Of a stretch of DNA of 45,443 nucleotides, positions 32,472 to 41,497 are shown one piece after another (within the stretch, counting starts at the first letter, position 1; each line of letters opens with the position of its first letter). The stretch covers positions 1 to 45,443 of the forward strand of contig NZ_RWIJ01000042.1 of the NCBI RefSeq assembly GCF_019805165.1. The letters are read 5' to 3'. The position numbers and the translations under genes are program-made. The stretch comes from Azospirillum sp. 412522 (GTDB lineage Bacteria > Pseudomonadota > Alphaproteobacteria > Azospirillales > Azospirillaceae). A model generated the notes under the pieces. The model did no database searches, was not told the origin of the DNA, and was given only the letters and a program-made list of their open reading frames with translations.

Positions 32472-33376
32472 ATGGTCAGGGTGTAGAGGTCGTCGGGACG
32501 GGAGAACAGGTCCCAGGCCAGCTTCAGCGCCACCGCCACCACGATCAGCGACAGCGCCATCCGGGCGGTCTCGCCGCGCAGCCGGGTGCCGGCCTTGGTG
32601 CCGAACTGGGCGCCGATCACGCCGCCGATCAGCAGCAGCAGCGCCAGCATGGCGTCCACCGTCTGGTTGGTGGCGGCCTGCAGCAGGGTGGCCGCCGCGG
32701 TGGTGAAGATGATCTGGAACAGCGAGGTGCCGGCGACCAGACCGGCCGGCATGTTCAGCAGATAGATCATCGCCGGCACCAGGAGGAAGCCGCCGCCGAT
32801 GCCCATGATCGCCACCAGCATGCCGCCGACCACCCCGATCCCCGCCGGCAGCAGGGCGGAGATATAGAGCTTGGAGCGCTGGAACCGCATCTTGAAGGGC
32901 AGGCCGTGCAGCCAGATGTGGCGGTGCAGCTTGCCGCGCTTGGCCGTCGGCGCGCGGCGGCGCAGGATGGCGCGGCTGCTCTCCACCAGCATCATCCCGC
33001 CGATGGTGCCGAGGAAGAAGACGTAGGACAGGGTGATGGCGATGTCGATCTGGCCCAGCCGCTGGAGGATGCCGAAGATCCACACCCCCACCGCGGTGCC
33101 GACCACGCCGCCCGCCAGCATCACCACGCCCAGCTTCACGTCGACGTTGCCGCGCCGCCAATGGGCCAGCACGCCCGACACGCTGGCGGCGACCAGCTGG
33201 TTGGCCTGGGTGCCGACGGCGATGGCGGGGGGAACGCCGATGAAGATCAGCAGCGGCGTCATCAGGAAGCCGCCGCCCACCCCGAACATCCCCGAGAGGA
33301 AGCCGACGAGCCAGCCCATGCCGAGCACCAGCAGCGCGTTGACCGACATCTCGGCAATCGGCAGGTAGACTTGCAT
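32459..33376 (-). CDS. TauE/SafE-family (TSUP) transporter
   Basis: 305 residues, about eight membrane segments in two repeats. Family motifs are GWLVGFLSGMFGVGGGFLMTPLL and, in the second half, GVVGGMLVAIMGIGGGFLLVPAM; the duplicated GxGGGFL shows the internal repeat. The family exports sulfite or sulfoacetate or imports organic acids; substrate here is unknown. It leads a three-gene run with the Alph_Pro_TM and UspA genes. Confidence 0.92.
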   Translation of the reverse strand: MQVYLPIAEMSVNALLVLGMGWLVGFLSGMFGVGGGFLMTPLLIFIGVPPAIAVGTQANQLVAASVSGVLAHWRRGNVDVKLGVVMLAGGVVGTAVGVWIFGILQRLGQIDIAITLSYVFFLGTIGGMMLVESSRAILRRRAPTAKRGKLHRHIWLHGLPFKMRFQRSKLYISALLPAGIGVVGGMLVAIMGIGGGFLLVPAMIYLLNMPAGLVAGTSLFQIIFTTAAATLLQAATNQTVDAMLALLLLIGGVIGAQFGTKAGTRLRGETARMALSLIVVAVALKLAWDLFSRPDDLYTLTMGLR

Positions 33377-33476
33377 GGAGGAGCGATCTGTCGGCAGCGG
33401 CGGGACCGGCAGCTTACCCGAGCCTGCGCGGTGGCGGAAGACCGCAGCGGCAGCCTTTGGGGGGATCGCTTCCGGC

Positions 33477-33500
33477 GAGGGGGCCGGTGAGGGGGCCGGC
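33477..33500. repeat. Two tandem copies of GAGGGGGCCGGY
   Basis: 12-bp units at 33477-33488 and 33489-33500 in the gap between two minus-strand genes. A TGGAAC/GTTCCA inverted pair lies nearby (about 33519-33544). Confidence 0.6.
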
Positions 33501-33555
33501 GGGGAGGGTGGAACGGCGTGGAACGCTTTCCGGCGGATGTTCCATCCCGCCCGTC

Positions 33556-34269
33556 CTAGAGACGGCGGGAGAAGGCGGCCTTTCCGCCCTTGCGTTCCAG
33601 AGCCGAGCCGAGATTGGGATGGGGATCGTCGGGGTTGAGGGTATAGGGATAGACGCCCTCCGGCCCTGCCGCTTCCGGTCGGGCGAGGATGGCGGCGACG
33701 GCGCGCGGATCGGGCGGCGTCCGTTCGCGGAGCGCGCCGGGGATGTCGTCGTCGAGTTCCGGCACGGTGACGGCGGGAGGGTCTCCAGGCCTCGGAGATT
33801 GAGGGCCGGGCGGTTGGGCGGCGAGCGGTCGAGGGTCGGCGGCCGGAATATCCCGTGGAGTGTTCCGCACGGTCTCAAGACCGGCGAAGAGGCCGAGCCG
33901 GTCGGCCAGCCAGCGGACGGTGGACGGATCGCCGGAGGAGACCAGCCGCTCGATCTGCTCGGCCACCAGGATGCGCAGGGAGGACAGCCGCAGCTCGGCC
34001 TCGCGGTTCAAGGCCTGGCGTTCCCACCACACCCGGTGACGGAAATCCTTGGAACCGTAATAGGCGCGCCACAGCGTGGTGCGGCTGCACCCCATGGAGC
34101 GGGCGACATAGAGGAAACTGCTGCCGCGGGCCAGCATGCCGGCGGCCATGACCCACTGCTCCTCGTGGAACTGGGATCCGGGGACCAGCGAGCCTTCGGA
34201 CGGCACCGGCGGCTCTTCGGCCCAGCGGGGGAAATGGTCGTTCTGGAGGGTACGGCTGTCGAGGGGCAT
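33556..34269 (-). CDS. Helix-turn-helix protein of unknown function
   Basis: 237 residues. An N-terminal HTH, phage terminase-small-subunit-like or homeodomain-like, is visible: WVMAAGMLARGSSFLYVARSMGCSRTTLWRAYYGSKDFRHRVWWERQ, given here only as description; then a helical RLSSLRILVAEQIERLVSSGD segment and a long Pro-rich disordered tail with a conserved-looking YTLNPDDPHPNLGSALERKG near the end. I do not recognise a named family. Its promoter region is AT-rich with a palindrome inside the spacer. A regulatory or phage-derived role is inferred. Confidence 0.7.
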   Translation of the reverse strand: MPLDSRTLQNDHFPRWAEEPPVPSEGSLVPGSQFHEEQWVMAAGMLARGSSFLYVARSMGCSRTTLWRAYYGSKDFRHRVWWERQALNREAELRLSSLRILVAEQIERLVSSGDPSTVRWLADRLGLFAGLETVRNTPRDIPAADPRPLAAQPPGPQSPRPGDPPAVTVPELDDDIPGALRERTPPDPRAVAAILARPEAAGPEGVYPYTLNPDDPHPNLGSALERKGGKAAFSRRL

Positions 34270-34322
34270 GGTGTGGCTCCGCAGGCAGGGGGAATTCCGC
34301 GGAGAATATAGGAATAATTTCT

Positions 34323-34351
34323 TTTATGCCGAGTTTTTGAAAAACCCTCAA
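34323..34351 (-). promoter_or_regulatory. Promoter of the HTH gene with internal palindrome
   Basis: On the minus strand TTGAGG (34351-34346), 17 bases, CATAAA (34328-34323). The perfect palindrome GTTTTT-G-AAAAAC (34333-34345) fills the spacer, a classic position for a repressor. Autoregulation by the HTH protein is an inference. Confidence 0.5.
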
Positions 34352-34413
34352 CCGGTCGGGGTGCCCAGGTCAATCGGGTGGAGTCTTAAGTTCCCCATAA
34401 CAGGAAACTCTTC

Positions 34414-34493
34414 AATCCTGCGACGGCGGGGATTCAGGCTTCCCCGTAGGATTCGTTCCGCGGACTCTGGGTCCCCGCCTTCGCGGGGATGAT
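34414..34493. repeat. Inverted pair of REP-like hairpins
   Basis: AATCCTGCGACGGCGGGG (34414-34431) and CCCCGCCTTCGCGGGGAT (34473-34490) are diverged inverted copies of one element around a 41-base centre containing CCGCGGACT. The CCCGC-CTTC-GCGGG hairpin core is a common dispersed repeat in GC-rich proteobacteria. Confidence 0.65.
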
Positions 34494-34538
34494 GGAAAAT
34501 CCTAAAATAAGCACTTAGTCCGTCACCCGATCGCCCCG

Positions 34539-35075
34539 TCAAGGCGCCGTCCCATGGAAGAAGACCTGATAGCCGCCCTTGTGCGGGAAGATATGCTCCG
34601 CCTCGCGCCGGGCGGATTGCAGATCCTGCGCATGGGCCAGCACCCGGTTGTCGTAGCGCCAAGCCGGATTGACCGGTTTGCCGGCGGCGCGGGCCACGGC
34701 GGCGGCGTTGGTGTCGTACTGAGCCTCCGCCCGGAAACTGCGCCGGTTGCTGCCGGGGGTGCCGAGGATGTGCAGGAAGACCGGCGGTTCCTTGCTCATC
34801 GTGTCGATCTGGCGCTGAAGATGGTCGATCCGCTGTTCAGCGGCGGACTGGCGGCCTTTCGCCTCCTCCAGCCGGCAGGTCAGGTCGGCCAGCGCTTCGG
34901 CCTCGGCGCGCTGGCGCTGCGTCAGCGGCAGCACCGACTGCCGCAGCCGGTCCAGCCCCGCCGCCCGTTCCCAGCCGCGCCGGATGCCGACCCAGCACAG
35001 ATGGCACAGCACCGCCAGCGCCGCCACCAGCGGCACCGCCGAGTCGAGGATCGTCCGCACCGCCTCCATCGCCAT
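34539..35075 (-). CDS. Membrane-anchored coiled-coil protein of unknown function (A)
   Basis: 178 residues: one membrane helix (VPLVAALAVLCHLCWVGI, about residues 14-31), basic stop-transfer, a coiled coil about 45-95 (RQRAEAEALADLTCRLEEAK, AEQRIDHLQRQIDTM), then a small globular C-terminus (FLHILGTPGSNRRSFRAEAQ, AGKPVNPAWRYDN). ATG 35075 follows GGGAG. No family recognised. It diverges from a second gene with the same layout; the two look like distant paralogues. The large frame extending to 35687 is a shadow. Confidence 0.7.
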   Translation of the reverse strand: MAMEAVRTILDSAVPLVAALAVLCHLCWVGIRRGWERAAGLDRLRQSVLPLTQRQRAEAEALADLTCRLEEAKGRQSAAEQRIDHLQRQIDTMSKEPPVFLHILGTPGSNRRSFRAEAQYDTNAAAVARAAGKPVNPAWRYDNRVLAHAQDLQSARREAEHIFPHKGGYQVFFHGTAP

Positions 35076-35104
35076 CTCGCTCCCTGATGCATTGGTGCCC
35101 GTCC

Positions 35105-35120
35105 TGGCACGCCTGTTGCT
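35105..35120 (+). promoter_or_regulatory. Sigma-54 (RpoN) promoter
   Basis: TGGCACG-CCTG-TTGCT matches the sigma-54 consensus at every key base: GG (35106-35107) and GC (35118-35119) are separated by exactly ten bases. It lies about 50 bases before the start of the plus-strand coiled-coil gene. An enhancer-binding activator is required for such promoters; no clear upstream site was found. Confidence 0.75.
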
Positions 35121-35171
35121 GAACCAGCGGCAAGGACGCACGCAAGGAGCGTGCCGCGGAGCGGAGGGACG

Positions 35172-35651
35172 ATGGGCGCGCAGACACCCTTGCTGTTCGT
35201 GCTGGAGATGGTGATCCTGATGGCCTGCCTCGGCTGGATCACCCTGTCGATCCTGCGGATCGGCAGCCGGATCGCCGGCGTGCAGCGCCGCCGGTCGCGG
35301 CTGCGTCAGGGACGGGCCGAACTGATCCAGTCGGCCGAGGCCCTGCGCCGCGACATGCGCCGGCTGGAGTCCGAGCTTCATCAGGTGGAAGAGGCCATCG
35401 CGGTGCGCAACGCCCAGGCGGCGGACTTGCAAAGCCAGTTGAACGACATGCGCCGCCAGGGTCCGCGGGAATACACGCTGCTGAACGAACGCTTCGGCGA
35501 GAAGGACCGGCTGTGGCTGATGAGCGTGCCGCGGCCGGACCGTCCGGAGCGCTGGGCGGTGGCCGCCCCGGACGGCGGAACGGCGATGGCGCTGCTGTGC
35601 GCCAGGATCACCGTGCCGGAACGGCCGGTGCTGGAGGACCAGTTGAACTGA
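35172..35651 (+). CDS. Membrane-anchored coiled-coil protein of unknown function (B)
   Basis: 159 residues: membrane helix at about 7-27 (LLFVLEMVILMACLGWITL), basic segment (RRRSRLRQG), coiled coil about 45-100 (RRDMRRLESELHQVEEAIAV, QAADLQSQLNDMRR), and a C-terminal domain (YTLLNERFGEKDRLWLMSVP, PERWAVAAPDGGTAMALLCA). ATG 35172 follows GGAGGG. It mirrors the divergent gene: helix, coiled coil, PxxxxLL...P, small domain. A sigma-54 promoter precedes it, pointing to nitrogen, motility or surface regulation. Confidence 0.75.
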   Translation: MGAQTPLLFVLEMVILMACLGWITLSILRIGSRIAGVQRRRSRLRQGRAELIQSAEALRRDMRRLESELHQVEEAIAVRNAQAADLQSQLNDMRRQGPREYTLLNERFGEKDRLWLMSVPRPDRPERWAVAAPDGGTAMALLCARITVPERPVLEDQLN

Positions 35652-35747
35652 TCCGGAAACGGAACCGGCCGCCGTTGCAGAATGCAATGCGGCCGGCGAC
35701 GTCTTCGCGATCTGACATGCAGGCCGCGGATTACTGGCAGGCCGCGG

Positions 35748-36755
35748 TCAGAGGATGCCCTTGGCGGCGACCAGCTCGCGCAGGTTCACCTCCGGCCGGG
35801 CGCCGACATGGCCGATGATCTCCGCCGCGGCGACCGCGCCCAGCCGGCCGCAGACCGCCGGGGGCAGGCCGCGGGTGTGGCCGAACAGGAAGCCGGAGGC
35901 GTAGAGGTCGCCGGCGCCGGTGGTGTCGACCACCCGCTCCACCGGCTCGGCCGCCACCTCGACCACCTCGCCGGCCGACACGATGACGGCGCCCTTCTCG
36001 CTGCGGGTCAGCGCCGCGGTCTTGCCCAGCCGCTTCACCGCCGCCAGCGCGTCCTCGAACCGGTCGGTGCCGTAGAGGGCGCCGATCTCATGCTCGTTGG
36101 CGAACAGGATGTCGACGTGGCGTTCGACCAGATCGACGAACTCGGCATGGTGGCGGTGGACGCAGAAGCTGTCGGACAGCGACAGCGACACCTTGCGGCC
36201 GGCGGCGTGCGCGATCTCCGCGGCCTTGCGGAAGGCCTCCTTGGCGCGGGGCGGATCCCACAGATAGCCTTCCAGATAGGTGACCTGCGACCCGGCGATC
36301 AGCGCCTCGTCGATGTCCTCCGGACCCAGCTCGACGCAGGCGCCGAGATAGGTGTTCATCGAGCGCTGGGCGTCCGGCGTGACCAGGATCAGGCAGCGGG
36401 CGGTCGGCGCTCCGGCCAGCAGCGGCGCGCTGTCGAAGGCAACGCCCGAGGCGCGGATGTCGTGGCGGAACACCTCGCCCAGCTGGTCCTTGGCGACCTT
36501 GCCGATATAGGCGCCGCGGCCGCCCAGCATGGCGATGCCCGCCATGGTGTTGCCGGCCGACCCGCCGGAGACCTCGACGCCCGGCCCCATGCGGCCATAC
36601 AGCTCCTCCGCCCGGGCGGCGTCGATCAGCGTCATCGCCCCCTTCTCGATGGTGTTGGCGGCGAGAAAGGCGTCGTCGGCGTGGGCGATCACGTCCACAA
36701 TGGCATTGCCGATGCCGGTGACGTCGTAGGCGGCATCGAGGGTGGACGTGGCCAT
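35748..36755 (-). CDS. PfkB-family sugar kinase, adenosine kinase-like
   Basis: 335 residues in the ribokinase/PfkB fold, closest by eye to adenosine kinase: YDVTGIGNAIVDVIAHADD, GGSAGNTMAGIAMLGGRGAYIGKV, FANEHEIGALYG, and the catalytic anion-hole motif VVDTTGAGDLYASGF. ATG 36755 follows AGGAGA. It phosphorylates a nucleoside or sugar with ATP in the cytoplasm, probably purine salvage. It diverges from the HxlR gene. Confidence 0.9.
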   Translation of the reverse strand: MATSTLDAAYDVTGIGNAIVDVIAHADDAFLAANTIEKGAMTLIDAARAEELYGRMGPGVEVSGGSAGNTMAGIAMLGGRGAYIGKVAKDQLGEVFRHDIRASGVAFDSAPLLAGAPTARCLILVTPDAQRSMNTYLGACVELGPEDIDEALIAGSQVTYLEGYLWDPPRAKEAFRKAAEIAHAAGRKVSLSLSDSFCVHRHHAEFVDLVERHVDILFANEHEIGALYGTDRFEDALAAVKRLGKTAALTRSEKGAVIVSAGEVVEVAAEPVERVVDTTGAGDLYASGFLFGHTRGLPPAVCGRLGAVAAAEIIGHVGARPEVNLRELVAAKGIL

Positions 36756-36912
36756 GGGCTCTCCTGACAGGTCTTGCGGTGAGGGCGATGTTGCGGCGCG
36801 AGTATAGCCGCCGCCGCCCGCATCACAAGGGCGGCACAGGGGCTGCTCCCGGGAGGCACTCCGGATGTTCCACGGCCGTTGCAGCCCCACGGTCGCTTGC
36901 AGGATGAAAGTC

Positions 36913-36925
36913 ACTGTGCGACAGT
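36913..36925. promoter_or_regulatory. Palindrome before the HxlR gene
   Basis: ACTGT-GCG-ACAGT, perfect 5-bp arms, seven bases before the HxlR ATG. The position fits autorepression by the HxlR dimer. Confidence 0.5.
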
Positions 36926-36932
36926 CGCCGCC

Positions 36933-37402
36933 ATGCGACGCACCCGGCTGACCGACGCCCCCTGCCCGATCGCCCGCGGCCTCGACGAGGTCGGCGAATG
37001 GTGGTCGCTGCTGATTCTGCGCGACGCGATGTTCGGCCTGACCCGCTTCGACGAGTTCCAGCGCAGCATCGGGCTCGCCACCAACATGCTGACCCGCCGC
37101 CTGCACGCTCTGGTCGAGGCCGGGCTGCTGGAAAGACGGCCCTACCAGGACCGCCCGCCGCGCCATGGCTATCACCTGACCGACAAGGGACGGGATTTCC
37201 TGCCGGTGCTGATCGCCATGGCCGACTGGGGCGGCCGCTGGCTGGGCTCCGAACAGGCGTTCCGCATCGTCGACCGCGAGACCGGGCTGCCGGTCGATCC
37301 GGTGCTGATCGACCGGCATAGCGGCGAAGCGGTCCGGCCGGAACGGCTGCGGCCGGAATTCACCCTCCCTGCAAAGACGACATCGGCAAAGGACGACATG
37401 CA

Positions 37403-37406
<4 letters not shown>
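36933..37406 (+). CDS. HxlR-family transcriptional regulator
   Basis: 157 residues with the HxlR winged helix: CPIARGLDEVGEWWSLLILRDA, FDEFQRSIGLATNMLTRRLHALVEAGLLERRPYQDRP, HGYHLTDKGRDFLPVL. Cys near residue 10 corresponds to the redox- or quinone-sensing Cys of some family members. Its stop overlaps the start of the fabF-like gene (ATGA at 37403-37406), so both are translated together. Autoregulation through the palindrome upstream is likely. Confidence 0.92.
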
Positions 37407-38659
<1,253 letters not shown>

Positions 38660-38669
38660 GGGGGCGGCC

Positions 38670-38742
38670 GGAAGGGGAAAGGCGGGGGACTGGAACCCGG
38701 CGGCCGTCCACCGTAGATATGCGGGCGGCCGTTTCCCCTTCC
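38670..38742. other. Long-range inverted repeat between fabF-like and EI24 genes
   Basis: GGAAGGGGAAA (38670-38680) and TTTCCCCTTCC (38732-38742) are perfect 11-bp arms around a 51-base loop rich in GGCGGCCG. It may form a large mRNA hairpin after the fabF-like gene; no T-run follows. Confidence 0.45.
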
Positions 38743-38761
38743 ACCGCCCCACGGACCGCCG

Positions 38762-39457
38762 ATGATCCGCGCCCTCGTGCTTGCCTTCGCCCAGCTGTCC
38801 GACCCGCGCGTGCGCCGGGTGGTGTGGATCGGGGTGTTCGTCTCGCTGCTCGCCTATGCCCTGCTGGCCGTCGGCGCGTCGTGGGCGCTGGCGGCGACGC
38901 CGCTGACCGGCTACGGCTGGGTCGACGCCACCCTCGACGTGCTGGGCGGGCTGGGGGTGCTGGTGCTGGCGTGGCTGCTGTTCCCGGCCACCGTCGGCAC
39001 GGTGTCGAGCTTCTTCCTCGACGAGGTGGTGGAGCGGGTGGAGGCGCGGCACTACCCCGCCCTGCCCGCCCCGCGCCGGACCGGCTGGCTGGAGGAGCTG
39101 GCGACGGCGCTGCGCTTCCTGCTGCTGGTGCTGGCGGTCAACCTGGCGGCCCTGCCGGTCTACCTGTTCGCGCCGGGGCTGAACCTGGTCGTCTTCTACA
39201 CCGTCAACGGATACCTGCTGGGCCGGGAGTATTTCGAGATGGTGGCGCATCGGCGGATGGACCGCGCCAGCGCCCGGGCGATGCGGCGTGCCAGTCCGCT
39301 GAAACCTTTTTTGGCCGGGGTCGCCATCGCCTTCCTTTCCACCATCCCCTTCGTCAATTTGCTGGTCCCGGTCGTCGCCAGCGCCTTCATGGTTCATGTC
39401 CTACAGTCCATGTCGGCGCCCCTTGCGGCAGGCCGGACGACCGTGATACGCCGCTAG
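38762..39457 (+). CDS. EI24/CysZ-like membrane protein
   Basis: 231 residues, about four to five membrane segments. The VSSFFLDEVVERVEARHYP motif, the FYTVNGYLLGREYFEMVAHRRM block and SPLKPFLAGVAIAFLSTIPFVNLLVPV are typical of the EI24 domain family that includes the sulfate transporter CysZ. Here it lacks cysteine-synthesis neighbours, so the substrate is unclear. Confidence 0.88.
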   Translation: MIRALVLAFAQLSDPRVRRVVWIGVFVSLLAYALLAVGASWALAATPLTGYGWVDATLDVLGGLGVLVLAWLLFPATVGTVSSFFLDEVVERVEARHYPALPAPRRTGWLEELATALRFLLLVLAVNLAALPVYLFAPGLNLVVFYTVNGYLLGREYFEMVAHRRMDRASARAMRRASPLKPFLAGVAIAFLSTIPFVNLLVPVVASAFMVHVLQSMSAPLAAGRTTVIRR

Positions 39458-39605
39458 GCGGCACGGTCCTGAACCGTCGCCCGAAAGCCGACCGCCCCGG
39501 AAACCGGCCGCGGCGACCGCCTTCCCGGCGGCGCGCCTCCGGCGCCGGGCCGCCCGGCTTCCAGGCCATCCCGCCACCCGCAAGTCCAGATTGGGGGAAC
39601 CGCTC

Positions 39606-40454
39606 ATGCTGTTCGGACGAAAGACACCGCCCGCCGCTCCCAAGGCAGACAGCCCCGTCCCGCCGCAGCCGGGTGTCCGTCCGTACACCCCGGGCGAACC
39701 CGGCGCCGTCGCCTCGCCGCTCGCCTCCCTCAACGCCCCCACCTCCGCCGTCGCCGCCGGAGCCGCCGCTCCCAGCATGGCCCACGCTTTGGCCGAAACG
39801 CAGCACGCCGCCCCGGCCTATCCCGATATGCCTTCCGCCTCGAAGGGACCCGACATGAACAGCATTCCCAAGCCTCCGACCGCGCCGTCCGTGCCGGGTG
39901 CCGGCTTCAAGCCCGACGTGCCGCGCCGGGTCGTCGACATGCCCGGCTCCGCCCCGCGCCAGCCGTCGATCCCCGTCGCCACCCCGGCCGCCGCGCCGAT
40001 GGCCCAGGCGCCGGTGGCCCCGGCCCCCGTCGTCCCGGCCATGCCGGAGCAGCGCCGCCTGACCGTCGGCCGCGACATCTCGCTGACCGGCGAGATCGGG
40101 TCCTGCGACGTGCTGGTGGTCGAGGGCACGGTCGAGGCCAAGCTGCGCGAGGGCCGCTCGGTCGAGATCGCCGAGAGCGGCCTGTTCAAGGGCTCGGTCG
40201 AGATCGAGGAGGCCGACATCGCCGGCCGCTTCGAAGGCGACATCTCCGTCCGCGGCCGCCTGACCGTGCGCTCCACCGGCAAGATCACCGGCTCGATCCG
40301 CTTCGGCGAGCTGGCGGTCGAGGCCGGCGGCCAGCTGGTCGGCGACATCCAGCTCTACGCCGCCAGGGCGGCGGCCGCTCCGGCCCAGGCCCCGGCAGCT
40401 ACGGCGGCCCCGGCTCCCGTCGTCGAGCAGGTCGCGGCGGCCGAGGCGGTCTGA
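39606..40454 (+). CDS. Bactofilin (polymer-forming cytoskeletal protein)
   Basis: 282 residues. The bactofilin beta-helix occupies about residues 145-255 (LTVGRDISLTGEIGSCDVLVVEGTVEA, GLFKGSVEIEEADIAGRFEGDISVRGRL). It is preceded by an unusually long Pro/Ala-rich disordered N-terminus of about 140 residues and followed by an Ala/Pro tail. Bactofilins polymerise without nucleotide and position envelope enzymes. ATG 39606 follows GGGGGA with a seven-base spacer. No M23 peptidase partner is adjacent here. Confidence 0.93.
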   Translation: MLFGRKTPPAAPKADSPVPPQPGVRPYTPGEPGAVASPLASLNAPTSAVAAGAAAPSMAHALAETQHAAPAYPDMPSASKGPDMNSIPKPPTAPSVPGAGFKPDVPRRVVDMPGSAPRQPSIPVATPAAAPMAQAPVAPAPVVPAMPEQRRLTVGRDISLTGEIGSCDVLVVEGTVEAKLREGRSVEIAESGLFKGSVEIEEADIAGRFEGDISVRGRLTVRSTGKITGSIRFGELAVEAGGQLVGDIQLYAARAAAAPAQAPAATAAPAPVVEQVAAAEAV

Positions 40455-40477
40455 CCCTCGCCTGCGATGGATACCAG

Positions 40478-40524
40478 ACGCGAAAGCGCCCGGCTGGCTC
40501 CCGCCATGCCGGGCGTTTTCGCGT
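40478..40524. terminator. Bidirectional hairpin between bactofilin and nth
   Basis: ACGCGAAAGCGCCCGGC pairs with GCCGGGCGTTTTCGCGT (17 bp, one G-T wobble), 13-base loop. It lies between convergent genes and contains AAAA/TTTT in the stem, serving both strands. Confidence 0.7.
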
Positions 40525-40542
40525 TCAGTGCTGGCCCCATAA

Positions 40543-41178
40543 TCAAGCGATGATCTTGTCCTTGAAGGCGCAGAGGTCGGCGACCGGGCAGACCGGGCAG
40601 TCTGGCTTGCGCGCCTTGCAGACATAGCGGCCGTGCAGGATCAGCCAGTGGTGGGCATGGCGGCGGTAGAGCTTCGGCACCGCCTTCAGCAGCTTCGCCT
40701 CCACCGCGTCCGGCGTCTTGCCGGGGGCCAGCCCGGTGCGGTTGCCGACCCGGAAGATGTGGGTGTCGACCGCGATGGTCTCCTCGCCGAAGGCGACGTT
40801 GAGGACGACGTTGGCGGTCTTGCGGCCGACGCCGGGAAGCTGCTCCAGCGCCTCGCGGTCGCGCGGCACCTCGGCGCCATGGCGCTCGATCAGCAGTTCC
40901 GACAGGCGGATGACGTTCTTGGCCTTGGTGTTGAACAGGCCGATGGTCTTGATGTAGCCGCGCAGCCCCTCCTCGCCCAGCGCCACCATCTGTTCGGGCG
41001 TGGTGACGACCCGGAACAGCGGTCCGGTCGCCCGGTTCACCCCGACGTCGGTCGCCTGGGCTGACAGCACGACGGCGACCAGCAGCGTGTAGGGATTGAC
41101 GTATTCCAGCTCGCTCCGGGGTTCCGGGTTGGCTGCGGACAGGCGGCGGAAGAATTCCTGGACGGCGGCGGGCTTCAT
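40543..41178 (-). CDS. nth: Endonuclease III
   Basis: DNA glycosylase/AP lyase of base-excision repair for oxidised pyrimidines. 211 residues from ATG 41178 (ATG 41190 is possible). The helix-hairpin-helix with catalytic Lys is EQLPGVGRKTANVVLNVAFG, the catalytic Asp is in AVDTHIFRVGNRTG, and the C-terminal 4Fe-4S ligands follow CX6CX2CX5C (CKARKPDCPVCPVADLC). Convergent with the bactofilin gene. Confidence 0.97.
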   Translation of the reverse strand: MKPAAVQEFFRRLSAANPEPRSELEYVNPYTLLVAVVLSAQATDVGVNRATGPLFRVVTTPEQMVALGEEGLRGYIKTIGLFNTKAKNVIRLSELLIERHGAEVPRDREALEQLPGVGRKTANVVLNVAFGEETIAVDTHIFRVGNRTGLAPGKTPDAVEAKLLKAVPKLYRRHAHHWLILHGRYVCKARKPDCPVCPVADLCAFKDKIIA

Positions 41179-41308
41179 GGCCGCCACCATAGCCGCAACG
41201 GCCCCGCTTGCGCCAGAGGCGGAGAAGCGGCGGCGGAGAGGCCGCTGCCGAGCGGATGGAGCCTGGCGGCCTCCGTTGCACGGGCAGATGACCGAACTGC
41301 AGCACTGC

Positions 41309-41323
41309 GTCGCAAATTGCGAC
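41309..41323. promoter_or_regulatory. Palindrome GTCGCAA-A-TTGCGAC
   Basis: Perfect 7-bp arms around one A, upstream of the STAS-like gene and just before an AT-rich tract. It looks like a small-repressor operator. No regulator gene is adjacent. Confidence 0.5.
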
Positions 41324-41497
41324 AAAATTAGGAATAAGTGACGGTAATTGAACAGAATTGGTCGCAGGAATACCGCTTTCCGGTCCCTCCGGTGGTGGCG
41401 TATGATTTGCTTACTGCCAGGACACCGTTTGAATGCCTGAAATTGAACCAGGGAAGTTCCCGGTCGCGGCGTTTGGATCGGATAGGGGTGTTTTGCT

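Noticed and set aside
34539..35687. 382-codon minus-strand frame
   Set aside because: Only the part from 35075 down is coding; the rest is antisense to the second coiled-coil gene.
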